A program made the position numbers and the translations under genes. Positions 37,558 to 50,665 of a stretch of 64,000 nt of DNA are shown here, piece by piece (the stretch's first letter is position 1; the number at the start of each line of letters is the position of its first letter). The notes beneath the pieces are model-generated. The model saw nothing but the letters and a program-made list of their open reading frames with translations, did not search any database and was not told where the DNA came from. Location: NCBI RefSeq assembly GCF_046630445.1, contig NC_092341.1, positions 8,431,501-8,495,500 of the forward strand. The letters run 5' to 3'. The stretch is from Rutidosis leptorrhynchoides (lineage: Eukaryota > Streptophyta > Magnoliopsida > Asterales > Asteraceae).

Positions 37558-39466
37558 TTAAAAACACATGTTATATTCGATGGTGTAGCTCTGAATTAAT
37601 AATCTATATCTATACTATATAATAAAAGGGAGTTGAAGACGATGCCATTATGTGCTTCAATGAATTGTACCATGTGGTTCTATGAATTATAACATGTCAA
37701 TTGATGATGTCATAAGATATTTAATAAAAATATCATTAAATATTTGTTTTAAAAACCTGTTTTTACAAAAGTAAATAATTAAAATTATTTTAATAATTAC
37801 CTATGAAGTAGATTTCTTATAATTACTCCGTATGATAAAGCTGACATTATCCTTTCTAATTACATATCTCATTTTCTTGGAAATATTCATGCATCTTGAA
37901 ACTCTAAAGCTTACTGTGTACAATTCAAGTTAGTGGTATTTCAATATCATGCATCTCTTTATTTATGATACCAAATCCATTATCGCTTCATTTATCTTCC
38001 TGCATTACTTCATCTTCTCCCATGTTTGTCTCCATCTTCAAATTTATCATCATTTTTCGATTTTTTTGGTAAGTTTTGGATCAATTTTTATCTTGGAGTT
38101 TTGTTATACTTATGTTGGGTGATAACATACTTATCATAGGTAGGCTTCGTTTTTTTTTTTGATATATTTATACATTTTGGAATTTATCTTATTTCTTCCA
38201 CTCTACCGATGGTGTTTGTAATTTAGTTTTGAAGAATGGAGAAGATGATGATAGCAATAATTTGTTACAACATAATATTGATTTACCTTTTACAGTTATT
38301 TTGGTAACTTTGATTTTATTCATTTGGAGTGTTCATATCATTTGGTTCAGATTTTTATTTGTTTATTTATTTTTATGTGGTGTTTGATGCATATATTAAT
38401 AGGTGTTATCTAGGAAGAATTTTTTTTAAGATTGCAATTGTAGTTAAGAGATTACAGAGAGGCTTAAGAAAGAATCGTTTCTTAAATTGTTTAATAGTAT
38501 AGTTTGATATTGGTGGTACTTCAAGGTGACATACTTAACATCGAGTTGATGAATGGCAACGTATGGTTTATATTACTTATTATTAATGTTTCATTATATA
38601 TATTATACGGAGTATTATTTTAGTTTAGTACATCATAATTCCAACCAAATTGCTCATAACCAAATGGCTTTTGGCTTTGCTATATACGGAAAAAAAAACA
38701 TAAGGAATGTTGCTTAGTTTCAAATTATATATTCTACCATATAAGTGAGATTCTTGAAGGATGAGACACGCTTACATCTTAAAGTATGAGATACTTTTTA
38801 AGTTATTTAAATTATCACATGAAATTGATTATATATTCTGATCGTTGTACACCTAGCATAGATAATTGTATCAGGTTGAGATGTTGAGATGAAGCAGACA
38901 TTATGTGCTCTCCACAATTTTTCGCGTCTCGATTCTACAGCTGAATCATAGTGCATCATTTAGTTTGAAGAGGTATCACTCCACAACTTTTGCTTGCTAA
39001 ACTTTCATTTGTGAATTTTCTTTGTCATTATAGTTGTATTAAAGATTTTGGAGAAGACTATAATCAAAATTATTTGTGCTTTTTGTTGTATTATAGGTTT
39101 TGATATATTTAAATTCAAAGTATTGTGGTAATTTATTTCCAAAAAATGTTGTAACATTCCTTATCATTTATCTCAAATAGCCCGTTGTATGTGTGATGAC
39201 CCGGGAATTTTCGACCAAATTTAAACTTAATCTTTATTTGATCTCGACACGATAAGCAAAGTATGTAATGGTAAGTCTCAAAATTTTAGAACTGTTTACA
39301 TGAATACATTTGACCTTTTACTATTCCGACGATTCACGAACAATTGTTTGTAAAATAATATGTATATATATAAATATAAATATAAGTGTACACATTAAGG
39401 TGAATTAATAAAATACAAAATGATCATTTAAATTGAAAGTGTAAAGTAAAATACAAAGTAATTAAG

Positions 39467-39570
<104 letters not shown>

Positions 39571-41068
39571 AAATTCTATAAATGTTATTATTATATGAAT
39601 ATTGTAAAATATATATAAGATATAAATACTATGTGTTAGAAATTTGCAATATCTATTTCTATTATAAAATAACATAATATCCTAAGTAAAAATATGTCAT
39701 TATATATAATAAATAATTATTAAATTAATATTATGTAATATCAATGTACTAAACTTACTTACAAATTAGAATATAGTTAATATTGTAATAATGTTATTAT
39801 TACTTTCATTAAAACAAATATTAATAATAATGTCAAAAATTATGAATATTATTATGTTAATATTATATATAGATATAAAACTTAATACATGTAAATTGTT
39901 ATATTAATGTTGTTATTATTATTTTAAAATCATTATAAAGAAAATAATACAACTTATTATCATCACTAATAATATTATTATTATCATATTTGTTATTATT
40001 ATCATTAAATATTATGAAACTTATTAAAAATCATTATCATTGTTATTGTTATTATTATTAATATTACTCATTTATCCTTATTAATATTATTATTATTACT
40101 ATTATTAATACTTTGGATTAATATTAATATAATTATAATTATAATTATTAATTATGAATATTATTTATCAAAAGAACCGTAAAAATCTGATTTGGAATCA
40201 GAATCAAATTCAAGTTCTTTTCAACCTTTATATAATTTTGGATTCCTGTTTAAAAATCGATCACTATCAATACAGTAAAAGGGTATGATTCTGTTAGCAA
40301 TCCACGTCGATTCTATATTTTATTTATCTATTATTTTCCTTGCTGTACGAAAATATTGATTCTTGTCGATCATTATTCTGCAATAAAACAAATAACTGAG
40401 CTCACATTATGGCTAGATAATTCAATTCTTTATCTCCCTTATTAATTATTATCACTACCACATTTATCAGATTGAATTAATCAAAAGAAAATGAAAACAG
40501 ACCCGTAAAACCACGTTCTTTATCTTTTTAGCTGAAACCCGAATTCGAAAAAGATTTTAAAATCTAGAAATGCAGTTATGTTGGAAATAATTCACTTAAA
40601 CTATCTGGAAAGTCTCAAGTCTCAATTTTACCTATCGAGTTCTAATTTTGGAAAAGCTCCGGTTGAAAAAGTCAAACAGTCTGTTCTTTGTAAAATTCGA
40701 ATTTGTTTTAAAGATTTTGGATCAATTGAAGATTTATAAAGTTTCTAGGAATGATTTTGAGTATATCTCATGTTGCAATTTCAATCTAAAAAGGTCTAGA
40801 TTTCAAAATCACGATTTGGGTCAGGAGTGGTCATATCGACTGTAGTTTTCATATTTATATATTTTTTTCTGTTATAGAACTTAAATCAAACACATCACGA
40901 TGGTTTTCTGTTTCATCACAGGGCCTAAGTTAGGTTAGTAATTAGTTGTTCGGATTAGGATATGGTTAACATGGCCGTTTGATTTAATGATGAAGAAGAA
41001 GACAATGGAACATAATAGAACGGGTTAAATAACATTGGATGGGATTATAATCAGGAAAAAACAGAAAC

Positions 41069-41130
41069 AGCCAGCTGGTTAATTGTGTTGCGGGTAACGA
41101 GAGGTCGGAGGTTCGAGTCTCGTCTGGGGC
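41069..41130 (+). other. tRNA-like module in the 5' LTR of E
   Basis: An A-box AGCCAGCTGGTTAA (41069) and B-box GGTTCGAGTCT (41110-41120) are followed by CGTCTGGGGCA, a T-run and an ATT microsatellite. This is the best match to tRNA promoter boxes in the window. It is repeated at 48283-48344 in the 3' LTR. Confidence 0.55.
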
Positions 41131-41180
41131 ATTTTTTTTAGAAAAACATTTACAAGGGTATACATTTTTAATTTAACTTC

Positions 41181-41306
<126 letters not shown>

Positions 41307-42988
41307 TTGTATTGTTACTATGACTATTGTTATTATTATTATTACTACACTTATCATTATTGTTATTTTTGTTATTATTATAAAGTGTTAGAATTATTAT
41401 TATTAATAGTGATATTAAGTATTATAAATAATATTATTACTAATATCATATTTATATCTATAAGTGTTAGAAACATTATTATCATTAATATTTTTATAAG
41501 TATTGTTAATATTACTATAAATTTTATCATTTAAGTATTATTATTATCATTATGATTATGATCATTATTATTATTATTTTCATAAATATTAATATTACTA
41601 TCATTATTAGTATTATCATTATGTATTGTTATTATTAATATTATCATTATAAACAAATACAATTTCTATTACTATTATTAATATTATATTACAAAATAAA
41701 TATTATGTATAAAACTATACTTATAAGTAATACTACATATAAGTATGTATTAATCATACTAACAATTTTTTTATGAACATTCATAAATAACCAATTAGGT
41801 ATTTTTAAAATATATATATATATATATCTATACATATATATAACTATATAAATAAAAAAAATCATTTTTCAAATGTATAAATATATACAAATTTAATATA
41901 TAATATATAAAGTTGTAATCTATGAAATTGTTTGATTATGAGTATATGTTTTAATATATATAATTAATATAGGTTCGTGAATCCGAGGCCAACCTTGCAT
42001 TGTTTAGTTGTTCAATGTCGTTATATGTATTTTTACTACAAAATACAATAAGGTGAGTTTCATTTGCCCTTTTTACTCATTACATTTTTGGGCTGAGAAT
42101 ATATGCAAATGCTTTATTCACTGTTTTACAATATTTATATGCGTGAGTTTCATTTGCTCCCTTTTTAAATGCTTTTGCAATATATATTTTTGGGACTGAG
42201 AATACATGCGTTGTTTTTATAACTGTTTTACGAAATAGACACAAGTAATCAAAACTACATTATATGGTTGAATTATCGAAATCGAATATGCCCCTTTTTA
42301 TTAAGTCTGGTAATCTAAGAATTAGGGAACAGACACCCTAATTGACGCGAATCCTAAAGATAGATCTATCGGGCCCAACAAGCCCCATCCAAAGTACCAG
42401 ATGCTTTAGTACTTCGAAATTTATATCATGTCCGAAGGAGGATCCCGAAATGATGGGGATATTCTTATATGCATATTGTGAATGTCGGTTACCAGGTGTT
42501 CAATCCATATGAATGATTTTTTTGTCTCTATGCATGGGACGTATATTTGTGAGAACTGAAAATGAAATCTTGTGGTCTATTAAAATGATGGAGATGAATG
42601 TTTATGTTAAACTAATGAACTCACCAATCTTTTGGTTGACATTTTAAAGCATGTTTATTCTCAGGTATGAAAGAAATCTTCCGCTGTGCATTTGCTCATT
42701 TTAGAAATATTACTTGGAGTCATTCATGGCATATTTCAAAAGACATTGCATTCGAGTCGTTGAGTTCATCAAGATTATTATTAAGTCGTTTATAGTTTGG
42801 ATATATTATGAAATGGTTTGTATGTCGTCAACTTTCGTTGTAAAGAAAGATTGTCTTTTAAAATTGAATGCAATGTTTGTAAAATGTATCATATAGAGGT
42901 CAAGTACCTCGCGATGTAATCAACTGTTGTGAATCGTTTATAATCGATATGGACTTCTTCCGGATGGATTAGGACGGGTCTCTACAGT

Positions 42989-43000
42989 TGGTATCAGAGC
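42989..43000 (+). other. Primer-binding site, tRNA-iMet type (element E)
   Basis: TGGTATCAGAGC lies 2 bp after the LTR end at 42986. Confidence 0.9.
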
Positions 43001-43418
43001 GGTGGTCTTAGCGAACCAGGTCTGCATTAGTGTGTATAATTGATAAGTCATTAGGATACATTAGTGAGTCTGGACTTCGACCGTGTCTGCATGTCAAAAA
43101 TTTTGCTTATCATCTTTGTCGGAAATCATCAGTTTATCATCCTTAGGAAATTACCTGCTTATCATTCTTAGTCTAGACACATCTTATTGCAATGATTGCA
43201 TGAATAGTGTATAGACAAAATTCGTATCTTAGTGTATCTGCTAATTCATATCTTAGCATATCTGTTACTGTAGACTTTGCCTGACAACTTCCGTAGATTC
43301 CTCCGTAACTTATGGGTTTTTAGTATTATATATGCATATGTAAATTATGTATTGCAGGGTACTAATCTACATCCTATAATCTATTTCTTCTCGAAAATTC
43401 TTCATCTGATCATACGAG

Positions 43419-43958
43419 ATGAATCCCTCAACCAGTTCGAGTCCCTCAGATTCCGATAGCTATTCCGATAGTTATTCCGACAACTATTCCGACATGGATT
43501 TTCACTCGAGCTCCGAAAGCAGTATGACCGAAATGGATCAACCAATTAGCCATCATCTGTTCTGGATGTATTGAGGATGTGTTCGTAGTCGACTTAATCA
43601 ATGGAGACGAGAAGAAGGCAATCTTTTCCATCAACCAAATTCACCTCTTAGCGAAGAACCTAAAGCACCTACCGGCAAATTTATCCGAAACACCATTTTC
43701 AGCCTCATTTCCAGAGTAGTTCGACACGATTATATTCTATCCACAATTCTAAACCTTATTCATCCGCTCGTTCCGACCGACAATCATCCCGGAATAATAG
43801 AAGAAGTCAACGAACTTCGAGCTCGAGTAATCAATCTGGAGAATATGGTGCAAAATTTACCATCTTCAACAACATCACCGGAACCAACAGTACCATCAGT
43901 AACAACCCAAGTTTCTACATCACATCCCTCAACATCTCAATCTGTACCTCGAGCATAA
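43419..43958 (+). pseudogene. Decayed sense ORF (ORF-a), element E
   Basis: A 180-codon frame starts ATG 43419 and ends TAA 43956-43958. It has no frameshift relative to element C and a single in-frame stop (TGA at 43572-43574, codon 52, where Trp is likely). The layout is an MNPSTSSSP start, repeated Tyr-Ser-Asp units, a basic VRSRLNQWRREEGN stretch, TILNLIHPLVPTDNHPG, an EVNELRARVINLENMVQN coiled-coil-like segment and a Thr/Ser/Pro-rich end (TSQSVPRA). It is the best-preserved of the three copies. The family is not recognised; a gag-derived or accessory protein of the element is possible. Confidence 0.65.
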
Positions 43959-44636
43959 TCATCGATCTACATAACGTTCTACAACATTTATCTTCGTTCG
44001 ACATGACGATTATGTAATCTCTAATGTTTTAGAGATTATATATTCTTGTTTTAACGGTAAATCAAATGAGTTTAATATCATATTGACTCATTAAATCCAT
44101 GATTTCATCTGAAGAAAATATATATGTATATATGTTTTTATAAAGATTGTAATTAAAAATCCTTTTGTACAAACTGTTAATGATGAAAATATTTTAACGG
44201 GTAGGTAATACCCGAGGAATATTTAAGATTCACATTAATAAGTTACACTGTACATTCTTCAAAGCTGATTCAACAGTCGTTTACTATCCTACTTACATCC
44301 ATCGTTATACAAATCCGTTCACCACAGAATAACCATTTTCATCCAATTTCATATTTGGATTTTGATTTATCAGAATCCAACAAGTGGCATAATGAAGAAA
44401 ACATTTGATGAAATAAAAATTTGATAGAAACAAACAAATTTAACTACGAAATTTTTTGTTAAGAATCCACGCTAACTGTTCCTAGCTAATGGTTCCTAGC
44501 TAACTGATTACATTTTATTTATCGCAATTTAATTATCGCAATTTACATTCTCACAATTTTTATCGTCATTTAATTTCTATTATTTACTTTACGCACTTTA
44601 TTTATCGTCATTTAATTTCTGTTATTTATTTTTACG

Positions 44637-44825
44637 CACTTTAAATATCGGGACACGTATACAAGGTTTTGACATATCATATCGACGCATCTATATATAT
44701 TATTTGGAATCACCATAGACACTCTATATGCAGTAATGATCGAGTTCTCTATACAGGGTTGAGGTTGATTCTACAATAATATATATAGTTTGAGTTGTGA
44801 TCGAGTCTGAGACATGTACACGGGT
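44637..44825 (+). repeat. Highly conserved 189-bp noncoding block, copy in element E
   Basis: Reverse complement relative to the A and C copies in the window, that is, the same orientation within the element. Three differences from C and four from A. Confidence 0.8.
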
Positions 44826-45496
44826 CACGATATGTATTAATTAAATCGAATATTATATATTAAACTATGTATGAATTATTGGACTGTCAACTGTGGACTA
44901 TCGACTGAGGCTAATAACATTGGACAATTAAAATGAATTAAAATATTGATTATAACATATGAAACTAAACATTTCTTCAAGTTTGCCACTTGATTTCACC
45001 TTAAACCTCATTTGTATCTTGACGATTACAATCTGCGTTCAAACCTTTCATGATTCTTGAAAACACCTCAATCGATAGGATGAACCAACCGCACTTCATC
45101 TACGGAAGAAAAGATTGATGCATATAGTTATGCACTTGAAAAACTCTCGGAAACTGAGTAAACGTTTAACACATAACTGTGCTAATTTCTTTAGTGTTAT
45201 TATTACCCAAAATAACTTTGCAGTTCTTCTTCAAAATAGCCAATTTTGTCACAGCTCCAGCAAGACAACTTCGACTTTTCGTGCGAAACAACCTTATTAT
45301 AACGTTGATATATACGCGTGCTCTTTTATTGTTACCAGGGAACCTTTCATATTCCACCATATTACCATCAGCGTTTAATCATCTAAAAACACAATTCTCC
45401 TGAAACCACCTCGGATTAATAACCGATGATTCAGATATCATAGCATTAAATGTAGAGGAAACAAAAAAATGGTAGATGGTCTAAACGGCCAAAAGT

Positions 45497-45682
45497 TTGA
45501 TGATAAAGAAAGGAGTATTAGGAACGCTCGATAGAAAATTGGGTATAAAAAAAAAACAGATTGAGCTAACCACGAAGGAGACCAAGGACAAATGCAAGGA
45601 CCATACCCTATATTCAAAGAATCTAGGTAATTCTGAATCCGTTGAAATCTTTAGGGAATATCTTGCTCCGAAGTCATGTTAA
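45497..45682 (+). CDS. Short sense ORF (ORF-b), element E
   Basis: A 61-codon frame starts MMIKKGVLGTLDRKLGI and ends FREYLAPKSC, matching element C with one extra Lys codon and about ten replacements. It is positively charged and soluble-looking. The shared stop position in B, C and E suggests a former coding end. Whether it is translated is unclear. Confidence 0.4.
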   Translation: MMIKKGVLGTLDRKLGIKKKQIELTTKETKDKCKDHTLYSKNLGNSESVEIFREYLAPKSC

Positions 45683-46293
45683 AATCTTGCGAAAAATCTT
45701 TCTTCATCAACCATCGAACTTAGAAATTCTAAAATATCATCATAAATATCTTCGATATTTCTGAAGATATTTTCATAAATATTCTCGTCCGAAATTATTT
45801 ATCTCTTCGTGCTATCTATATTACATCATAAAGAAAACTACTTTAGTTTCTAAATTTTTTTAAAATTTGAGTTTGAATTATGAATGATTTTGAAGTAGTG
45901 TTGGAAATTGATGCATGAGTTAGTATAATATAATGACATTTGATCAACGTGATTATATTACAGTAAGTCATGCTGAGTTTCTAAATAGAACGTGATGATT
46001 CACAGATCATAACGTCATCATGTGCCATGTTACATAACTCTTTCATTCTACTTAACTCCTGAACAAATCAAGAAAATGTATTCTTGATGGTTCTATCATC
46101 CGTGATATTGATAAATTTGAAAATCAAATCGAGCTATCACGTTCCTTCCTGCTTAGAACATTATAATCATTCGAAACTCTATATCTACAAATTCTGGACC
46201 ATTATTCGCTTGATTTAAAGCCGGAAAGAGAAAACAAGAACATGAAGCTCCGATATATAAGGGAAAATATAAAGCCCAACAACAACACCGAAA

Positions 46294-46467
46294 TTACAAA
46301 CTGTGGATATCAGTGCGTATAGCAATATAAAGACACGGGAGGATTATAAATACAATAATCCCTAGAGCATAGTAGAAATAAACAGATTCTTTCGGTGGGA
46401 GTTGGAAAAGAAGAACGATCATTGCGATAGTCAGAATAAGAACAAGGATTAGAACCGGATTAAGCAT
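46294..46467 (-). CDS. Antisense 57-aa predicted membrane microprotein (ORF-c), element E
   Basis: The frame runs from ATG at 46467 to TAA at 46294-46296 with 57 sense codons, antisense to element E. It begins MLNPVLILVLILTIAMIV, has a QLPPKES turn at residues 22-28, a second hydrophobic segment with an aromatic cluster (YFYYALG), ILPCLY, and the end DIHSL. It is intact although the neighbouring 3' end of the element has been deleted and ORF-a is broken. It has the same length as the B and C copies. A membrane location is predicted from hydrophobicity; the function is unknown. Confidence 0.65.
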   Translation of the reverse strand: MLNPVLILVLILTIAMIVLLFQLPPKESVYFYYALGIIVFIILPCLYIAIRTDIHSL

Positions 46468-46542
46468 TATTATAATCTTTTGGATATATGAACTGAGAAA
46501 GAAGGTATAGAAGTGGTGGAAACTAATGGAACGGAAAAGGTA

Positions 46543-46550
46543 AATTTATA
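46543..46550 (-). promoter_or_regulatory. Antisense TATA box upstream of ORF-c (element E)
   Basis: The minus strand reads TATAAATT within CCATTATAAATTTACC, 83 bp before the ATG at 46467. The context is almost identical to element B. Confidence 0.55.
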
Positions 46551-46578
46551 ATGGAAATATCAGACAGAGTAATCGAAG

Positions 46579-46716
46579 CACGAACAATTGTTTGTAAAAT
46601 AATATGTATATATATGTATATATATAAATATAAATATAAGTGTACATATTAAGGTTAATTAATAAAATACAAAATGATCATTTGAATTGAAAGTGTAAAG
46701 TAAAATACAAAGTAAT

Positions 46717-46781
<65 letters not shown>

Positions 46782-48398
46782 AAATTCTATAAATGTTATT
46801 ATTATATGAATATTGTAAAATATATATAAGATATAAATACTATGTGTTAGAAATTTGAAAATCTATTTCTATTATAAAATAACATAATATCCTAAGTAAA
46901 AATATGTCATTATATATAATAAATAATTATTAAATTAATATTATGTAATATCAATGTACTAAACTTACTTACAAATTAGAATATAGTTAATATTGTAATA
47001 ATGTTATTATTACTTTCATTAAAACAAATATTAATAATAATGTCAAAAATTATGAATATTATTATGTTAATATTATATATAGATATAAAACTTAATACAT
47101 GTAAATTGTTATATTAATGTTGTTATTATTATTTTAAAATCATTATAAAGAAAATAATACAACTTGTTGTCATCACTAATAATATTATTATTATCATATT
47201 TGTTATTATTTTCATTAAATATTATGAAACTTATTAAAAATCATTATCATTGTTATTATTATTAATATTACTCATTTATCCTTATTAATATTTTTATTAT
47301 TACTATTATTAATACTTTGGATTAATATTAATATAATTATAATTATAATTATAATTATTAATTATGAATATTATTTATCAAAAGAACCGTAAAAATCTGA
47401 TTTGGAATCAGAATCAAATTCAAGTTCTTTTCAACCTTTTTATAATTTTGGATTCCTGTTTAAAATTCGATCACTATCAATACAGTAAAAGGGTACGATT
47501 CTATTAGCAATCCACGTCGATTCTATATTTTATTTATCTGTTATTTTCCTTGCTGTACAAAAATATTGATTCTTGTCGATCATTATTCTGCAATAAAACA
47601 AATAACTGAGCTCACATTATGGCTAGATAATTCAATTCTTTATCTCCCTTATCAATTATTATCACTACCACATTTATCAGATTGAATTAATCAAAAGAAA
47701 ATGAAAATAGACCCGTAAAACCCCGTTCTTCATCTTTTTAGCTGAAACCCGAATTCGAAAAAGATTTTAAAATCTAGAAATGCAGTTATGTTGGAAATAA
47801 TTCACTTAAACTATCTGGAAAGTCTCAAGTCTCAATTTTACCTATCGAGTTCTAATTTTGGAGTCAAAGCTCCGGTTGAAAAAGTCAAACAGTCTGTTCT
47901 TTGTAAAATTCGAATTTGTTTTAAATATTTTGGATCAATTGAAGATTTATAAAGTTTCTAGGAACGATTTTGAGTATATCTCATGTTGCAATTTCAATCT
48001 AAAAAGGTCTAGATTTCAAAATCACGATTTGGGTCAGGAGTGTTCATATCGACTGCAGTTTTCATATTTATATACATTTTTTCTGTTATAGAACTTAAAT
48101 CAAACACATCACGATGGTTTTCTATTTCATCACAGGGCCTAAGTTAGGTTAGTAATTAGTTGTTCGGATTAGGATATGGTTAACATGGCCGTTTGATTTA
48201 ATGATGAAGAAGAAGACAATGGAACATAATAGAACGGGTTAAATAACATTGGATGGGATTATAATCAGGAAAAAACAGAAACAGCCAGCTGGTTAATTGT
48301 GTTGCGGGTAACGAGAGGTCGGAGGTTCGAGTCTCGTCTGGGGCATTTTTTTAGAAAAACATTTACAAGGGTATACACTTTTAATTTAACTTCCATTA

Positions 48399-48480
<82 letters not shown>

Positions 48481-49566
48481 TATTATTATTATTACTTGTA
48501 TTGTTACTATGACTATTGTTATTATTATTATTACTACACTTATCATTATTGTTATTTTTGTTATTATTATAAAGTGTTAGAATTATTATTATTAATAGTG
48601 ATATTAAGTATTATAAATAATATTATTACTAATATCATATTTATATCTATAAGTGTTAGAAACATTATTATCATTAATATTTTTATAAGTATTGTTAATA
48701 TTACTATAAATTTTATCATTTAAGTATTATTATTATCATTATGATTATGATCATTATTATTATTATTTTCATAAATATTAATATTACTATCATTATTAGT
48801 ATTATCATTATGTATTGTTATTATTAATATTATCATTATAAACAAATACAATTTCTATTACTATTATTAATATTATATTACAAAATAAATATTATGTATA
48901 AAACTATACTTATAAGTAATACTACATATAAGTATGTATTAATCATACTAACAATTTTTTTATGAACATTCATAAATAACCAATTAGGTATTTTTAAAAT
49001 ATATATATATATATCTATACATATATATAACTATATAAATAAAAAAATCATTTTTCAAATGTATAAATATATACAAATTTAATATATAATATATAAAGTT
49101 GTAATCTATGAAATTGTTTGATTACGAGTATATGTTTTAATATATATAATTAATAAAGGTTCGTGAATCCGAGGCCAACCTTGCATTGTTTAGTTGTTCA
49201 ATGTCGTTATATATATATTTTTACTACAAAATACAATAAGGTGAGTTTCATTTGCCCTTTTTACTCATTACATTTTTGGGCTGAGAATACATGCAAATGC
49301 TTTATTAACTATTTTACAATATTTATATGCGTGAGTTTCATTTGCTCTCTTTTTAAATGCTTTTGCAATATATATTTTTGGGACTGAGAATACATGCGTT
49401 GTTTTTATAACTGTTTTACGAAATAGACACAAGTAATCAAAACTACATTATATGGTTGAATTATCGAAATCGAATATGCCCCTTTTTATTAAGTCTGGTA
49501 ATCTAAGAATTAGGGAACAGACACCCTAATTGACGCGAATCCTAAAGATAGATCTATCGGGCCCAA
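46579..49566 (+). repeat. 3' LTR of element E, left piece (start deleted)
   Basis: It matches the 5' LTR from 39335 onward; the first 143 bp are missing and the internal sequence joins directly at CACGAACAATTG. It carries the tRNA-like module (48283-48344), a shorter ATT tract and the GTTCGTGAATC motif (49159-49169). It stops at GGGCCCAA, where the Athila-like element inserted. Confidence 0.9.
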
Positions 49567-49683
49567 TGATAAGGCTAAAAATGAACACATATTTCATAGC
49601 ATTATCCCCCAAGAAAGACAAGATTTTAGTTGCAATTGTTCCATTTTCAAGTAATATTCGTTTATATTAAATAAGTGCGAAGA
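49567..49683 (+). repeat. LTR fragment at the left end of the Athila-like element
   Basis: The first 117 bp (TGATAAGGCTAAAAATG... to AAGTGCGAAGA) match the starts of the LTRs at 50666 and 58797 with no difference seen. Confidence 0.9.
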
Positions 49684-49689
49684 TTGACT

Positions 49690-50665
49690 GATAATCTCCT
49701 TAAAGATTAAAAATCAGCTTTTAAGACTGATAATACTCAATCCTAGAGATTGACCTTAAAGATTGAGAATTTAAACTCATGGAATTCGATGATATCTAAA
49801 CTCGAGCATGAACGAGAAAATATTTTGATCAAAAATACAAACCGATTTGTTTTCTGAAAAACCATTTTCAATGCGTTCATTACCATTGAACGTAAAATCC
49901 TAAGAAATTCACCTGGAATTCATTAGGTCACCTGAACCAAATCGGGTGTCAACCGTAAGAACGGTGGTTGCATAGCATGGTCGGAGACAGGACCTTGTGC
50001 CAGACCGAAAAATTATAGGATGATCTTTACTATCGCTCCTACCAAGGATAGTTCTAGCATCCGACACGTTAATAAGACCATAATCATCTGCATGTCATTA
50101 GACATTGCCTTAACAGTTTCTTGTTCATCGCTTTCCTTTACAACCGGACGGTAGTTTACCGAAAGGTAATATACGGAACAAGTAAACTGGATGTGTGCTT
50201 TCCGATACCGGGATAGCAGTGGATTACACGAGCCTAAAAGTTTTAGCCAAAATATTGATCCACAAATATATTTTGCAACATCGATGATGGATCAAATCAG
50301 AAAACTTGTCTAGGGTAAAATCTAGCATGAATTTTCAAAAGATCAAATGTTTTCATAAAGATCCAATTTCCCTAAAGGATCTACATTTTTATAGTCATGT
50401 GGGACTGTAAACCGCCTTTCAAATGTGCACTTTGCTTTGGAAACCGAAAGTAAATCGGCTATTTGATTGCCAGTGTCGTTGACCTAAACCCGAGGCAACT
50501 GTGGATGACACACCCACCTTTAACCATGGTTACATTGTTACTACCATTGTTCATACCGCCGTATTGAAATCACTGATGTACAAAGTGTGAAGAATAAAGA
50601 AGTGATTCAAGTGTTTTTCAAGACTATATTGCTTGAGGACAAGCAACGCTTAAGTGTGGGAATAT
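49690..50665 (+). repeat. Duplicated 3' internal segment of the Athila-like element
   Basis: This is the same length (976 bp) as 57821-58796 and no difference was seen by eye. It includes the polypurine tract AAGTGTGGGAATAT just before the LTR at 50666. Confidence 0.9.

Noticed and set aside
40648..40845. 65-77-codon frames in LTR E (40648-40845 and 47858-48091, LRLKKSNSLFFVKFEFV)
   Set aside because: The two copies are the 5' and 3' LTRs of one element, so identity is expected; their starts differ and no homologous frame is seen in LTR C.
45115..45403. Overlapping frames on both strands at 45115-45403 (and 303-515 in element A)
   Set aside because: They lie in a segment shared by the internal regions of A, C and E, but the frame is not kept between copies.
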